NCBI RefSeq assembly: GCF_004365355.1
Contig: NZ_SODP01000002.1
Coordinates: forward strand, 987,838 to 1,051,837
DNA: 64,000 nt
DNA from: Kribbella pratensis
GTDB taxonomy: Bacteria > Actinomycetota > Actinomycetes > Propionibacteriales > Kribbellaceae
Direction of reading: 5' to 3'
Positions 24,563 through 32,917 of this stretch are shown here, in pieces. The position numbers were made by a program, and so were the translations under genes. The notes beneath the pieces were generated by a model. The model was not told the origin of the DNA and did no database searches. It saw only the letters and a program-made list of their open reading frames with translations. The first letter of the stretch is position 1. Every line of letters starts with the position of its first letter.

Positions 24563-26202
24563 CGGGCTCCCTCGGGCGTGCGCTGGGCGGACATGCGGGC
24601 GACGAACGCCGCGCCGCCGTCGGAATTGTTCATGACCGCGACCTCGCCGCCGCGCCGGCGGCAGATCAGCCGGGTCATCGCGAGACCGATCCCGCGCTCC
24701 CCCTCGGCCGCGGCCTTGGTGGTGAAGCCGTGCGCGAACACCTCCTGCGCCAGCTCGGGTGCAACCCCCGGACCTGAGTCGCGGACCACGATCTCCACAC
24801 TCGTTGCGTCCTGCCGGAGTTCGACCTCGACCCACGCGGGCGACAGCGGCGTACCGGACTGGGCGGCCGCGTCGATCGCGTTGTCGACGAGGTTGCCGAC
24901 CACGGTCGCCACATCGGCCGAGAGCGCGGGGTCGAGCCGGAGCAGCGTCGTACGTTCGGACACGCGCAGCTCGACGCGGCGTTCGGCCGCGAGCGAGGAC
25001 TTCGCCATCAGGAGGGCGGCGACCGCGGTGTCGTGAACCCGCCGGGTCACGGTCAGGTCGAGCGATTCACGGTACCGGTTGAGCGCCCCGACGTACGTGA
25101 CGACCTCGTCGTACTCCCCGATCTGGATCAGGCCCGAGATCGTGTGCAGCTGGTTCGCGAACTCGTGCGTTTGGGCCCGCAGTAACTCGGCGGACGAACG
25201 GAACGACCCCAGCTCCCGCTCCAGCTGCGCCAACTCGGTCCGATCACGCAGCGTGGTGACGGAGCCCAGCGACCGCCCGTCCTTCAGCACTTCCATCCGG
25301 TTCATCACGAGCACGCGCCCACGTCGTACGACCACCGCGTCGCGCGCCTCGTCCTCGCCGGCGAGTACTTCGCGGAGCCGGCCTTCGATCCCCAGATCGT
25401 CGAGGTTGCGGCCGACCGCGTTCGCCGGGAGGTCGAGCAGCCGGCGGCCGACGTCGTTCACCAGCGTGACGCGCAAATGGGGGTCCAAGGCAACGACTCC
25501 CTCGGCCAGCCCGTACAGCATCGCCTCCCGGTGCTCGGCGAGACCGGCGATCTCGCGCGGTTCGAGCCCGAGCGTCTGCCGCTTGATCCGGCGCGCCAGC
25601 AACCACGAACCGAGCAGCCCGAGCACGCAGGCGATGCCGAGATAGATCGCCAGGTACGACGATGCGCCGCGCAATCGTTGCCAGATCGAGGGAGCCTGCT
25701 CGCCGACCATCACGGTGCCGATGTGATCGCCGAGCGTTCCGTCCGGCCGGCCGTTCGAATCCGTGCCCTGACTGAGCACAGGGACCTGCGAGACCAGCTC
25801 CTTGCCGTCCCCGAGGCGCAACTCGCCGGACCACCCGCGGCCTTGCGCCACCCAAGGATCACCGAGAGTCAACGAGTTGCCGATCGTGGTGGGGTTCGTG
25901 GCCGCGATGATCCGGCCCTGAGCGTCGGCGACCGTGATCGAGGTGACGCCGGACTGCGTCAACGTTGTCTGAAGCAACGGTGCGAGAACCTCCGCCGGTG
26001 CGGGGTGGCGGATACCGAACCGCAGCGTCTGGTTCCCGGAGAGCTGCTCGGCCAGTGCGGTCACCCGGCGACCTTCGACGCGGTTGAACGTGGCGGCGGA
26101 CTGGGCGAGCGAGACCGCGGCGACGGCGACGAGCACAACCACAACGATCGCCAACTGCAGCACGAGCAGCTGCCCGGCCAAGGTCGGACGCCTGACGGCC
26201 AT
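24559..26202 (-). CDS. Sensor histidine kinase, CitA/DcuS type
   Basis: A 547-residue membrane kinase. Two transmembrane helices (about residues 11-34 and 180-200) bracket a PAS-like extracytoplasmic sensor; a cytoplasmic PAS domain follows (LYGLAEGVVALDPHLRVTLV), then the SpoOB-type phosphoacceptor helix with His346 (AQTHEFANQLHTISGL) and an ATPase domain (NLVDNAIDAA, DSGPGV, GERGIGLAM). This is the citrate/C4-dicarboxylate sensor architecture. ATG at 26202 is preferred over a GTG two codons upstream because GGGAGG then has normal spacing. Divergent from tctCBA. Confidence 0.92.
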   Translation of the reverse strand: MAVRRPTLAGQLLVLQLAIVVVVLVAVAAVSLAQSAATFNRVEGRRVTALAEQLSGNQTLRFGIRHPAPAEVLAPLLQTTLTQSGVTSITVADAQGRIIAATNPTTIGNSLTLGDPWVAQGRGWSGELRLGDGKELVSQVPVLSQGTDSNGRPDGTLGDHIGTVMVGEQAPSIWQRLRGASSYLAIYLGIACVLGLLGSWLLARRIKRQTLGLEPREIAGLAEHREAMLYGLAEGVVALDPHLRVTLVNDVGRRLLDLPANAVGRNLDDLGIEGRLREVLAGEDEARDAVVVRRGRVLVMNRMEVLKDGRSLGSVTTLRDRTELAQLERELGSFRSSAELLRAQTHEFANQLHTISGLIQIGEYDEVVTYVGALNRYRESLDLTVTRRVHDTAVAALLMAKSSLAAERRVELRVSERTTLLRLDPALSADVATVVGNLVDNAIDAAAQSGTPLSPAWVEVELRQDATSVEIVVRDSGPGVAPELAQEVFAHGFTTKAAAEGERGIGLAMTRLICRRRGGEVAVMNNSDGGAAFVARMSAQRTPEGAR

Positions 26203-26383
26203 ATTCACCTCCCATAAGGTCCTGCCGCATGATCACCGCTGCGGCGCTCGAGTGCCACACTTCACCCAGATTCCGCCTGTGACCACAATGAACTCAACCA
26301 CCGCTGCGGCCACAACGCAGACGGCGTACCCGCTGGAGGTCCACGATCGTCGCCACCTGATCCCCATCGAAAAGGACACCGCC

Positions 26384-27382
26384 ATGAGGCCGATGCTCTG
26401 GGTCACCACAGCAGTGCTCGCGCTGGTCGGCGCGAGCGCTTGCGGCGCGACCGCCGACAAATCCGACACCAACGCCGACAGCGGCAAGCCCGCGACCGGG
26501 CTGCGGCTGATGGTGCCGAACGCGGCCGGCGGCGGATACGACACCACCGCCCGGGTCGCCGCGAAGGTGATGGAGGACGCGAAGATCGCCACCGGCGTCC
26601 AGGTGTTCAACCTGCCGGGCGCCGGCGGCACGGTCGGCCTGCAGCGGACCGTGAACGAGAAGGGCAACGGCAAGCTCGCCATGCAGATGGGGCTCGGCGT
26701 GGTCGGCGCGACGTACACGTCGAAGTCGAAGGCCACGCTCACCCAGACCACCCCGATCGCCAAGCTGATCGAGGAGGCCGGCGCGATCGTCGTACCGAAG
26801 AACTCGCCGTACAAGACGATCGGCGACCTGGTCACCGCCTGGAAGGCGAACCCGAAGGGGATGGCCGTCGGCGGCGGCTCATCGCCGGGCGGGCCGGACC
26901 ACCTGCTGCCGATGCAGCTTGCGCAAGCCGTCGGCATCGAGCCGAAAGACGTCAACTTCGTCTCGTACGACGGCGGCGGCGAGCTGCTCCCCGCGCTGCT
27001 GGGAAGCAAGATCGCCTTCGGGGCCAGCGGATTCGGGGAGTTCCTGGACCAGGTCCAGAGCGGCCAGGTGCGGGTGCTCGCGGTGACGAGCGAGCAGCCG
27101 ATCGAGGCGCTGAAGGACGTGCCGACGCTGAAGGGCTCGGGCATCGACCTGGTGTTCACGAACTGGCGTGGCATCGTCGCGCCGCCGGGCATCAGCGACG
27201 CGGACAAGCAGGTATGGATCGCCGCGCTGACGAAGATGCACGACTCCGCGGAGTGGAAGTCCGAGCTGGACAAGCACGGCTGGACCGACGCGTTCGTGAC
27301 CGGTGACGAGTTCGGCAAGTTCCTCACCGACCAGGACAAGGCCGTCGCCGACATCCTGACCAAGCTGGGACTGGCGGCGTGA
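26384..27382 (+). CDS. tctC: Tripartite tricarboxylate transporter substrate-binding lipoprotein TctC
   Basis: A 332-residue extracytoplasmic binding protein of the Bug/TctC family. A lipoprotein signal peptide ends at the lipobox (VGASAC, Cys20). The mature protein shows the family pattern: LMVPNAAGGGYDTTARVAAK, GAGGTVGLQRT and the SSPGGPDHLLPMQLAQAVGI ligand-loop segment. It delivers citrate or another carboxylate to TctAB. First gene of tctCBA; the next start overlaps its stop. Confidence 0.92.
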   Translation: MRPMLWVTTAVLALVGASACGATADKSDTNADSGKPATGLRLMVPNAAGGGYDTTARVAAKVMEDAKIATGVQVFNLPGAGGTVGLQRTVNEKGNGKLAMQMGLGVVGATYTSKSKATLTQTTPIAKLIEEAGAIVVPKNSPYKTIGDLVTAWKANPKGMAVGGGSSPGGPDHLLPMQLAQAVGIEPKDVNFVSYDGGGELLPALLGSKIAFGASGFGEFLDQVQSGQVRVLAVTSEQPIEALKDVPTLKGSGIDLVFTNWRGIVAPPGISDADKQVWIAALTKMHDSAEWKSELDKHGWTDAFVTGDEFGKFLTDQDKAVADILTKLGLAA

Positions 27383-27882
27383 ACGAGGCCGCTGTCAGGC
27401 GGCCGGATCGTGCGCAGTACGGAGTGTGCGGGTTCCTGGCGGTCGTCGGCGTCCTGGTGATCGTCGACGCCGCCCGGCTCCAGCACATTGCCAACAGCAA
27501 CGATCCGATCGGCCCGAAGCCGGTACCGATCGTCCTCGGCGTACTGCTGCTCGTCGTCGCCGTCCTTTACGCCGTCGACGTGGCGCGCGGAGGTACCGGC
27601 GAAGCGGAGGAAGGCGAGGACGTCGACGTGACGTCCTCCGTCGACTGGCGCACGGTGCTCACACTGATCGCCGCGTTCGTGGTCAACCTGGCGCTGATCG
27701 AGCCGCTGGGCTGGGTGATCAGCGGGACCCTGCTGTTCTGGGGATCGGCGTTCGCGCTCGGCAGCCGGCACCACGTCCGGAACGTGTTCATCGCCGTCGC
27801 GCTGGCGCTGATCACGTTCTACGCGTTCGCGATCGGGCTGGGCGTCAACCTGCCGGCCGGCGTACTGCAAGGGATCTTGTGA
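27379..27882 (+). CDS. tctB: Tripartite tricarboxylate transporter small membrane subunit TctB
   Basis: A 167-residue membrane protein with four hydrophobic segments, the size and layout of TctB. The loop after helix 1 has DPIGPKPVPIVLGVLLLV, typical of the family, and the last helix ends GLGVNLPAGVLQGIL. GTG start overlapping the tctC stop (GTGA); its stop overlaps the tctA ATG by one base (TGATG). Confidence 0.92.
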   Translation: MNEAAVRRPDRAQYGVCGFLAVVGVLVIVDAARLQHIANSNDPIGPKPVPIVLGVLLLVVAVLYAVDVARGGTGEAEEGEDVDVTSSVDWRTVLTLIAAFVVNLALIEPLGWVISGTLLFWGSAFALGSRHHVRNVFIAVALALITFYAFAIGLGVNLPAGVLQGIL

Positions 27883-29384
27883 TGGACCTCCTCCAGGGAT
27901 TTGCAGATGTCCTGACACCCATCAATCTGCTGCTTGCGTTGCTCGGCGTCACCGTCGGTACGGCGGTCGGCGTACTGCCGGGGATCGGGCCGGCGATGAC
28001 GGTCGCGCTGCTGCTGCCGATCACCTACGGACTCGAGCCGGTGCAGGCGTTCATCATGTTCGCCGGGATCTTCTACGGCGGCATGTACGGCGGCTCGACG
28101 ACGTCGATCCTGTTGAACACGCCAGGCGAGTCGTCATCGGTGGTGACGGCAATCGAAGGCAACAAGATGGCGCGCGCCGGACGGGCCGCACAGGCGTTGG
28201 CGACCGCGGCGATCGGGTCGTTCGTGGCCGGAACGATCGGAACGCTCCTGCTCGTGCTGGTGGCGCCGCAGGTGGTGAAGTTCGCGATCAGCCTGGGCGC
28301 GCCGGACTACCTGGCCATCATGCTGCTCGCGTTCGCCGGTGCGACCTCGGTGCTCGGATCGTCCCGGATCCGTGGATTTGCGGCTTTGCTGCTCGGATTG
28401 GTGATCGGGCTGGTCGGGATCGACAAGGTGACCGGCCAGCAGCGGCTCACGTTCGGCGTACCGCAGCTTGCCGACGGCATCGATGTCGTAGTGGTTGCCG
28501 TTGGCATCTTCGCGGTCGGCGAGGCGCTCTGGGTCGCGGCCCACCTGCGGCGGAACCCGGGCACCGTGATTCCGGTCGGCCGGCCGTGGATGGGCAAGTC
28601 GGACTGGCGTCGTTCGTGGAAGCCATGGCTGCGCGGGACGGCGTACGGCTTCCCGATCGGTGCGCTGCCGGCCGGCGGTGCGGAGATCCCGACGTTCCTG
28701 TCGTATGCGACCGAGAAGAAGCTGTCCAAGCATCCGGAGGAATTCGGGCACGGCGCGATCGAGGGCGTCGCCGGGCCGGAAGCCGCGAACAACGCGTCGG
28801 CGGCCGGGACGCTCGTGCCGATGCTCGCGCTCGGTCTGCCGACGAACGCGACCGCGGCGGTGATGCTGGCCGCGTTCACGTCGTACGGCATCCAGCCCGG
28901 GCCGCTGCTGTTCCAGCGCGAGCCGAGGCTGGTGTGGGCGCTGATCGCCAGCCTGTTCATCGGCAACCTGATGCTGCTGCTCCTCAACCTGCCGCTGGCG
29001 CCGGCCTGGGCGAAGCTCCTGCAGATCCCGAGGCCGTATCTGTACGCCGGGATCATCTTCTTCGCCTCGATGGGTGCGTACGCCGTGAACGCGCAGCCGC
29101 TCGACCTGTTGCTGCTTCTGCTGCTCGGGCTGCTCGGTTTCGGGATGCGCCGGTTCGGTCTGCCGGTGCTGCCGCTGATCATCGGCGTGATCCTCGGCCC
29201 GATCGCCGAACGGCAGGCGCGGATGGCACTGCAGCTGTCCAACGGCGACGTCTCCGGGCTGATCGGCGGACCGGTCGCGTACGTCATCTACGCGGCGATC
29301 CTGTTGATGATCGCCTGGCCGCTGCTCGCCAGACTCCGCCGCAAAATCATGACGAAAGATGTCGTATATTCCGGCGGACAGTAG
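27882..29384 (+). CDS. tctA: Tripartite tricarboxylate transporter large permease TctA
   Basis: A 500-residue permease with about 11-12 helices. Family signatures are present: GTAVGVLPGIGPAMTVALLL near the N-terminus, FYGGMYGGSTTSILLNTPGE next, and a matching half-repeat GALPAGGAEIPTFLSYATEK and GLPTNATAAVMLAAF. It forms the sodium- or proton-coupled channel with TctB. Third gene of the operon divergent from the CitA/CitB-like two-component system. Confidence 0.93.
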   Translation: MDLLQGFADVLTPINLLLALLGVTVGTAVGVLPGIGPAMTVALLLPITYGLEPVQAFIMFAGIFYGGMYGGSTTSILLNTPGESSSVVTAIEGNKMARAGRAAQALATAAIGSFVAGTIGTLLLVLVAPQVVKFAISLGAPDYLAIMLLAFAGATSVLGSSRIRGFAALLLGLVIGLVGIDKVTGQQRLTFGVPQLADGIDVVVVAVGIFAVGEALWVAAHLRRNPGTVIPVGRPWMGKSDWRRSWKPWLRGTAYGFPIGALPAGGAEIPTFLSYATEKKLSKHPEEFGHGAIEGVAGPEAANNASAAGTLVPMLALGLPTNATAAVMLAAFTSYGIQPGPLLFQREPRLVWALIASLFIGNLMLLLLNLPLAPAWAKLLQIPRPYLYAGIIFFASMGAYAVNAQPLDLLLLLLLGLLGFGMRRFGLPVLPLIIGVILGPIAERQARMALQLSNGDVSGLIGGPVAYVIYAAILLMIAWPLLARLRRKIMTKDVVYSGGQ

Positions 29385-29388
29385 TCGT

Positions 29389-29823
29389 ATGACGGATTTG
29401 CAGCGTGCATGGCTGGGTGTGGTCTCCGCGGACCACACCCAGTGCGCGGTCGAAGGCGGTTTCATCCAGCTCAACCACGGCAAGCGGTACGGCGTCGCGC
29501 GGCTGCGCGAGGGCGACGGCTTCGTGATCTATTCGCCGACCGAACGGTACGGCGAGAAGCAGCCGCTCCGCGCGTTCACCGCGCTAGGCGTAGTCGCCGA
29601 CGCCGCGCCGTACCAGGCAGAGCCGATGAACATGGGCGCCCACGGCATCGTCCAGCCATGGCGCCGGCGGATCGAGTTCCTACCCGTGCAGCGAGCGGAT
29701 CTCCGAGCTGTCGAGCTGGACCTGACCAGGCAGCCGAACTGGGGCTACCAACTCCGCCGCGGGCTCGTCCCACTCGAGCCGGAAGACTTCGAGGCCTTGC
29801 GGTCAGCCATGTCAATCTCGTGA
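29389..29823 (+). CDS. EVE domain protein
   Basis: A 144-residue PUA-like EVE domain (UPF0310). Motifs: RAWLGVVSADHTQCAVEGGF, LREGDGFVIYSPT and GYQLRRGLVPLEPEDFEAL. EVE domains bind modified bases in DNA or RNA; a biological role is not shown here. TATATT stands 18 bases upstream of the ATG as a likely -10 element. It ends with a 12-base overlap with the convergent TetR gene. Confidence 0.87.
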   Translation: MTDLQRAWLGVVSADHTQCAVEGGFIQLNHGKRYGVARLREGDGFVIYSPTERYGEKQPLRAFTALGVVADAAPYQAEPMNMGAHGIVQPWRRRIEFLPVQRADLRAVELDLTRQPNWGYQLRRGLVPLEPEDFEALRSAMSIS

Positions 29824-30420
29824 GCTCGCGTCCGACGGGGCTGGCGCCTGGGTAGCGAGTGGTACGAAGACCTGGTCGACGATCTCGGTCAGGACCTCGG
29901 GGGAGACTGCGGTCGCGCCGTTGAGGGCGTACTCGTTGCGGAGCAGGTCGACGGCGACGGTGGCGACGCGTGGAGTGAGGGCTTGTTGGCCGACTTCGCC
30001 GCGGCTCGCGGCGCGGGCCAGGACGGTCAGCCAGTGCGAGACGCCGGCGCGGGCGACCTGGTCGCGGAGTTCGCGCATCCGCTCGGGGTCGGACTGGATG
30101 TCGGCCAGGAGCTGGCGCAGGATGCGACCGACCGGGGACGACATGCGGTCGTTGGCACGGGTGAGCAGCGCGAGCGCATCACCGCGGAGCGAGCCGGTGT
30201 CGGGCGTCGAGTCCGGACCGCTCGGGAGCATGTGACGGTACGCCGCGATGCACAGCGCGGCCCGGCTCGGCCAGCGACGGTAGATCACGTTCTTGGCGGT
30301 GCCGGCGCGGGCGGCGACACCGTCCATCGTCAGCTCGCGGTACCCGACCTCGGTCAGCTCCTCGACCGCGGCCTGCAGGATCGCCTCCTCCAGCGCGGCA
30401 CCCCGCCGACGTGTCGTCAC
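29812..30420 (-). CDS. TetR family transcriptional regulator
   Basis: A 202-residue regulator with an N-terminal helix-turn-helix (LTMDGVAARAGTAKNVIYRR) and a helical C-terminal domain like the TetR_C_16/YcdC-type groups. GTG at 30420 was chosen because TACCCT lies seven bases upstream, as in leaderless genes; a TTG eight codons further up is an alternative. It diverges from the VC0807-like membrane protein gene, with an inverted repeat of CTCTTAAG between them, so that gene is its likely target. Confidence 0.87.
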   Translation of the reverse strand: MTTRRRGAALEEAILQAAVEELTEVGYRELTMDGVAARAGTAKNVIYRRWPSRAALCIAAYRHMLPSGPDSTPDTGSLRGDALALLTRANDRMSSPVGRILRQLLADIQSDPERMRELRDQVARAGVSHWLTVLARAASRGEVGQQALTPRVATVAVDLLRNEYALNGATAVSPEVLTEIVDQVFVPLATQAPAPSDASSRD

Positions 30421-30470
30421 GACACTCAGGGTATCCCATGACAATCGGCCTAATCCGGCTGGATCTGCGG

Positions 30471-30499
30471 CTCTTAAGCTACTAGCAGTATCTTAAGAG
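30471..30499. promoter_or_regulatory. Inverted repeat between TetR and membrane-protein genes
   Basis: CTCTTAAG (30471-30478) and CTTAAGAG (30492-30499) are perfect complements, 13 bases apart, and each half contains the palindrome CTTAAG. It lies 13 bases before the membrane-protein start and is a plausible operator for the divergent TetR regulator. Confidence 0.55.
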
Positions 30500-30512
30500 A
30501 AGGGTTCACCTC

Positions 30513-31121
30513 ATGCGTAAGGTCCTCGCCGGTCTGCTCTGGGACATCGGTCTCCCGCTCGTCGTCTACTACGCCGGCCGCATCCTCGGGTACGACGTAC
30601 TCCCCGCCCTTGCCGCCGGTGCCGGCGCCGCGCTGCTGCGGGTCGCTGTCATCGCCGTCGTACAGCGCAAGTTGAACGCGCTCTCGGCCTTTGTCGGCGG
30701 GACGTTCGCCCTGCTGCTCGTCGTCTCGTTGCTGACCGGGGATCCGCGGATCCTGCTCGCAAAGGAGTCGGTGCTGTCGGGCACGGCCGGGCTGTTGCTG
30801 CTGGGTTCATGTCTGCACGGCCGACCGCTCGTCTACGCGATCGCCCGCAAAGCCAACGCCAACAAGCCGGAACTCCTCGCAGAGTGGGACGACCGCTGGC
30901 ACACCCAGCCGCCGTTCCGCAAACACTTCACCACCCTGACCGCAGTCTTCGGCGGAGTACTCCTCGCAGACGCAATCATCCGACTGGTCCTCGTCTACAC
31001 CCTCCCCGTCAACACAATGGCCAACCTGTCCCCACTCATGCACGTCGCCGCCCTCGGAACCCTCACCACCTGGTCCCTCTGGTACCGCAACCACCGCCAC
31101 CGCGCGATGCAGCCGAGCTAG
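30513..31121 (+). CDS. VC0807-like integral membrane protein
   Basis: A 202-residue membrane protein with about six hydrophobic segments, similar in layout to the VC0807 family (LLWDIGLPLVVYYAGRILGY; a polar loop with QRKLNALSAFVGGTFALLLV; later LAEWDDRWHTQPPFRKHF). Function unknown. Placed opposite a TetR gene with an inverted repeat between, suggesting regulation by that repressor. The stop shares CTAG with the convergent gene. Confidence 0.75.
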   Translation: MRKVLAGLLWDIGLPLVVYYAGRILGYDVLPALAAGAGAALLRVAVIAVVQRKLNALSAFVGGTFALLLVVSLLTGDPRILLAKESVLSGTAGLLLLGSCLHGRPLVYAIARKANANKPELLAEWDDRWHTQPPFRKHFTTLTAVFGGVLLADAIIRLVLVYTLPVNTMANLSPLMHVAALGTLTTWSLWYRNHRHRAMQPS

Positions 31122-31552
31122 TCGGTCAACCTGTGCGCATCACGAGCAATCGCCTCGAATTCCTCCGGTGAGAGAATCAGGGAGGTCTCGAGCGTCCAGA
31201 AACGCTGGCCGCCGTGATGGAGTTTGATGTGGACGATCAGGTGGTCCGGTCCTAGCGCCGGTCGAGGTCCACGGATGACCTCGAGCCGGAGTGGGTTGCC
31301 CCGTCCCCACGCCATGGACCAGTTGTCCATGTCGTGCCAGTGCGCGGCGACCTGGTCGAGGAACTGCACCAGGCCGCCGTACTCATCGAATAAGTCGAGC
31401 CTGACCTTGGCGGTCACGTCGCGGCCACGGAGTTCGGCGTCCAGATAGCGGCGCCTGTGCCTGGGCACGAACTCCGGTGCGCCGTCCGGCGGCTGGCGTA
31501 CGGCGGTCAGCCGGAGGTAATCAGGTGGCTTTCCGATCGTGATGAACTGCAT
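31118..31552 (-). CDS. Hypothetical protein, possibly DUF6228-like
   Basis: A 144-residue soluble protein I do not recognise with certainty. It has the rhythm of DUF6228 proteins: a strand, a helix with LVQFLDQVAAHWHDMDNWSM, beta-strands with LIVHIKLHHGGQRFWTLETS, and a final helix LSPEEFEAIARDAHRL. The clearer DUF6228 protein at 55323 in this window shares that layout. Its ATG is 30 bases from the divergent AlkZ-like gene. Confidence 0.6.
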   Translation of the reverse strand: MQFITIGKPPDYLRLTAVRQPPDGAPEFVPRHRRRYLDAELRGRDVTAKVRLDLFDEYGGLVQFLDQVAAHWHDMDNWSMAWGRGNPLRLEVIRGPRPALGPDHLIVHIKLHHGGQRFWTLETSLILSPEEFEAIARDAHRLTD

Positions 31553-31582
31553 GTGGCCAGTGTCGCGCTATAGGTTCGGTTC

Positions 31583-32917
31583 ATGGCGGCCGTGGGTGAT
31601 GAGGTTTCGGTGGGGGTTGCTCGGCGGATTGCTCTGGGGGCGCAGGGGTTTGGGGGCGGGCGGCCGAAGCGGGGGGATGTGCGGGCGGTGCGGAAGGCGA
31701 TCGGGTGGGCCGGTGTGCTGCAGCTGGATTCGGTGAATGTGCTGACTCGGTCGCATTACCTGCCGGTGTTCGCGCGGGTGGGGAACTATCCGCGGGCGAC
31801 CCTCGACAAGCTGGCGTGGGGCAAGGACCGCGAGTTGTTCGAGTACTTCTGGGGGCACAAGGCGGCGCTCATCCCGCTCACGGCGTACCCGTTGATGCGG
31901 TGGCGGATGCGGGCGGCGGAGCGACAGGTGTGGGACGAAGAGCTGAGCCCGGACGTGACCGCGCCATGGTCGGTCGTGGCGGGGATGCGGCGGCTGACCG
32001 CGGAGCGGCCCGGGTACGTCGACGAGGTACTGCGGATGATCACCGAGAAGGGCCCGTTGACCGCGGGCGAGGCAAGCCCGGACGGCGTACGCCGGAAGCG
32101 CACCGACCCGGATCCGGACCCGGGCACCGGGCGGATGTGGAACTGGCAGGACGCGAAGATCGCGATCGAGTACCTGTTCTGCACGGGCCAGGTGACGATC
32201 GCCGGCCGTCGGCACTTCGAGCGGATCTACGACCTGACCGAACGCGTCCTACCCGCCGAGGTACTCGCCGCCCCCGAGCCCACGGCCGCCGAGGGCCGCC
32301 GCGAGCTGGTCCGGATCGCGGCCCGCGGCCTCGGAATCGCCACCGCAAAAGAACTCTGCGGCAACTCCGGCCAGGCCCACTTTCCATTGCCCACAGCAAC
32401 CGCCCGCGAGGTGATCGGCGAGCTGATCGACGCCGGCGAACTGATCCCCGTCCGCGTCGAAGGCGTCACCCGACAGAGCTACCGCTGGCACGAGGCCAAG
32501 GACCGCCCCATCGACGCCCAAGCGCTCCTCTCCCCCTTCGACCCCCTGATCTGGAACCGCGACCGCACCCACCTCCTGTTCGACTTCTTCTACCGCATCA
32601 GCATCTACACCCCAGCCCCACAACGGATCCACGGGTACTACGTCCTGCCGTTCCTCCTGGGCGATCAGCTCGTGGCCCGTGTCGACCTCAAGGCAGACCG
32701 CCAGACGTCCACGCTCGTCGTCCCCACCCTGACCGCCGAGCCCGACGCACCCGACTTCATCGAACCCTTGGCGGACGAACTCCACCTGATGGCCGACTGG
32801 CTGTCGCTCGACCACGTCCACGTCCGAGCCGACGGACGGCTCGCTGCTCAGTTGACCGATCGGATCCGCGTGACGAGTACGCCGGCCAGGACCGTGACCG
32901 CGGACGCCAAAAGGTAG
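31583..32917 (+). CDS. AlkZ/YcaQ-type winged-helix DNA glycosylase
   Basis: A 444-residue protein of the HTH_42 family of DNA glycosylases. The catalytic motif Q-x-D is Gln47-Leu48-Asp49 (AGVLQLDSVNVLTRSHYLPV), the version found in YcaQ-like enzymes that unhook interstrand crosslinks, while antibiotic-cluster AlkZ proteins usually have Q-x-Q. Later motifs are ELFEYFWGHKAALIP and LLSPFDPLIWNRDRTHLLFD. Repair of bulky alkylation or crosslinks is expected. TAGGTT six bases before the ATG suggests a leaderless start. Its last 70 bases overlap the convergent MFS gene. Confidence 0.9.
   Translation: MAAVGDEVSVGVARRIALGAQGFGGGRPKRGDVRAVRKAIGWAGVLQLDSVNVLTRSHYLPVFARVGNYPRATLDKLAWGKDRELFEYFWGHKAALIPLTAYPLMRWRMRAAERQVWDEELSPDVTAPWSVVAGMRRLTAERPGYVDEVLRMITEKGPLTAGEASPDGVRRKRTDPDPDPGTGRMWNWQDAKIAIEYLFCTGQVTIAGRRHFERIYDLTERVLPAEVLAAPEPTAAEGRRELVRIAARGLGIATAKELCGNSGQAHFPLPTATAREVIGELIDAGELIPVRVEGVTRQSYRWHEAKDRPIDAQALLSPFDPLIWNRDRTHLLFDFFYRISIYTPAPQRIHGYYVLPFLLGDQLVARVDLKADRQTSTLVVPTLTAEPDAPDFIEPLADELHLMADWLSLDHVHVRADGRLAAQLTDRIRVTSTPARTVTADAKR

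Noticed and set aside
26203..26383. A specific response-regulator binding site between the two-component genes and tctC
   Set aside because: I looked for direct or inverted repeats and found none convincing.
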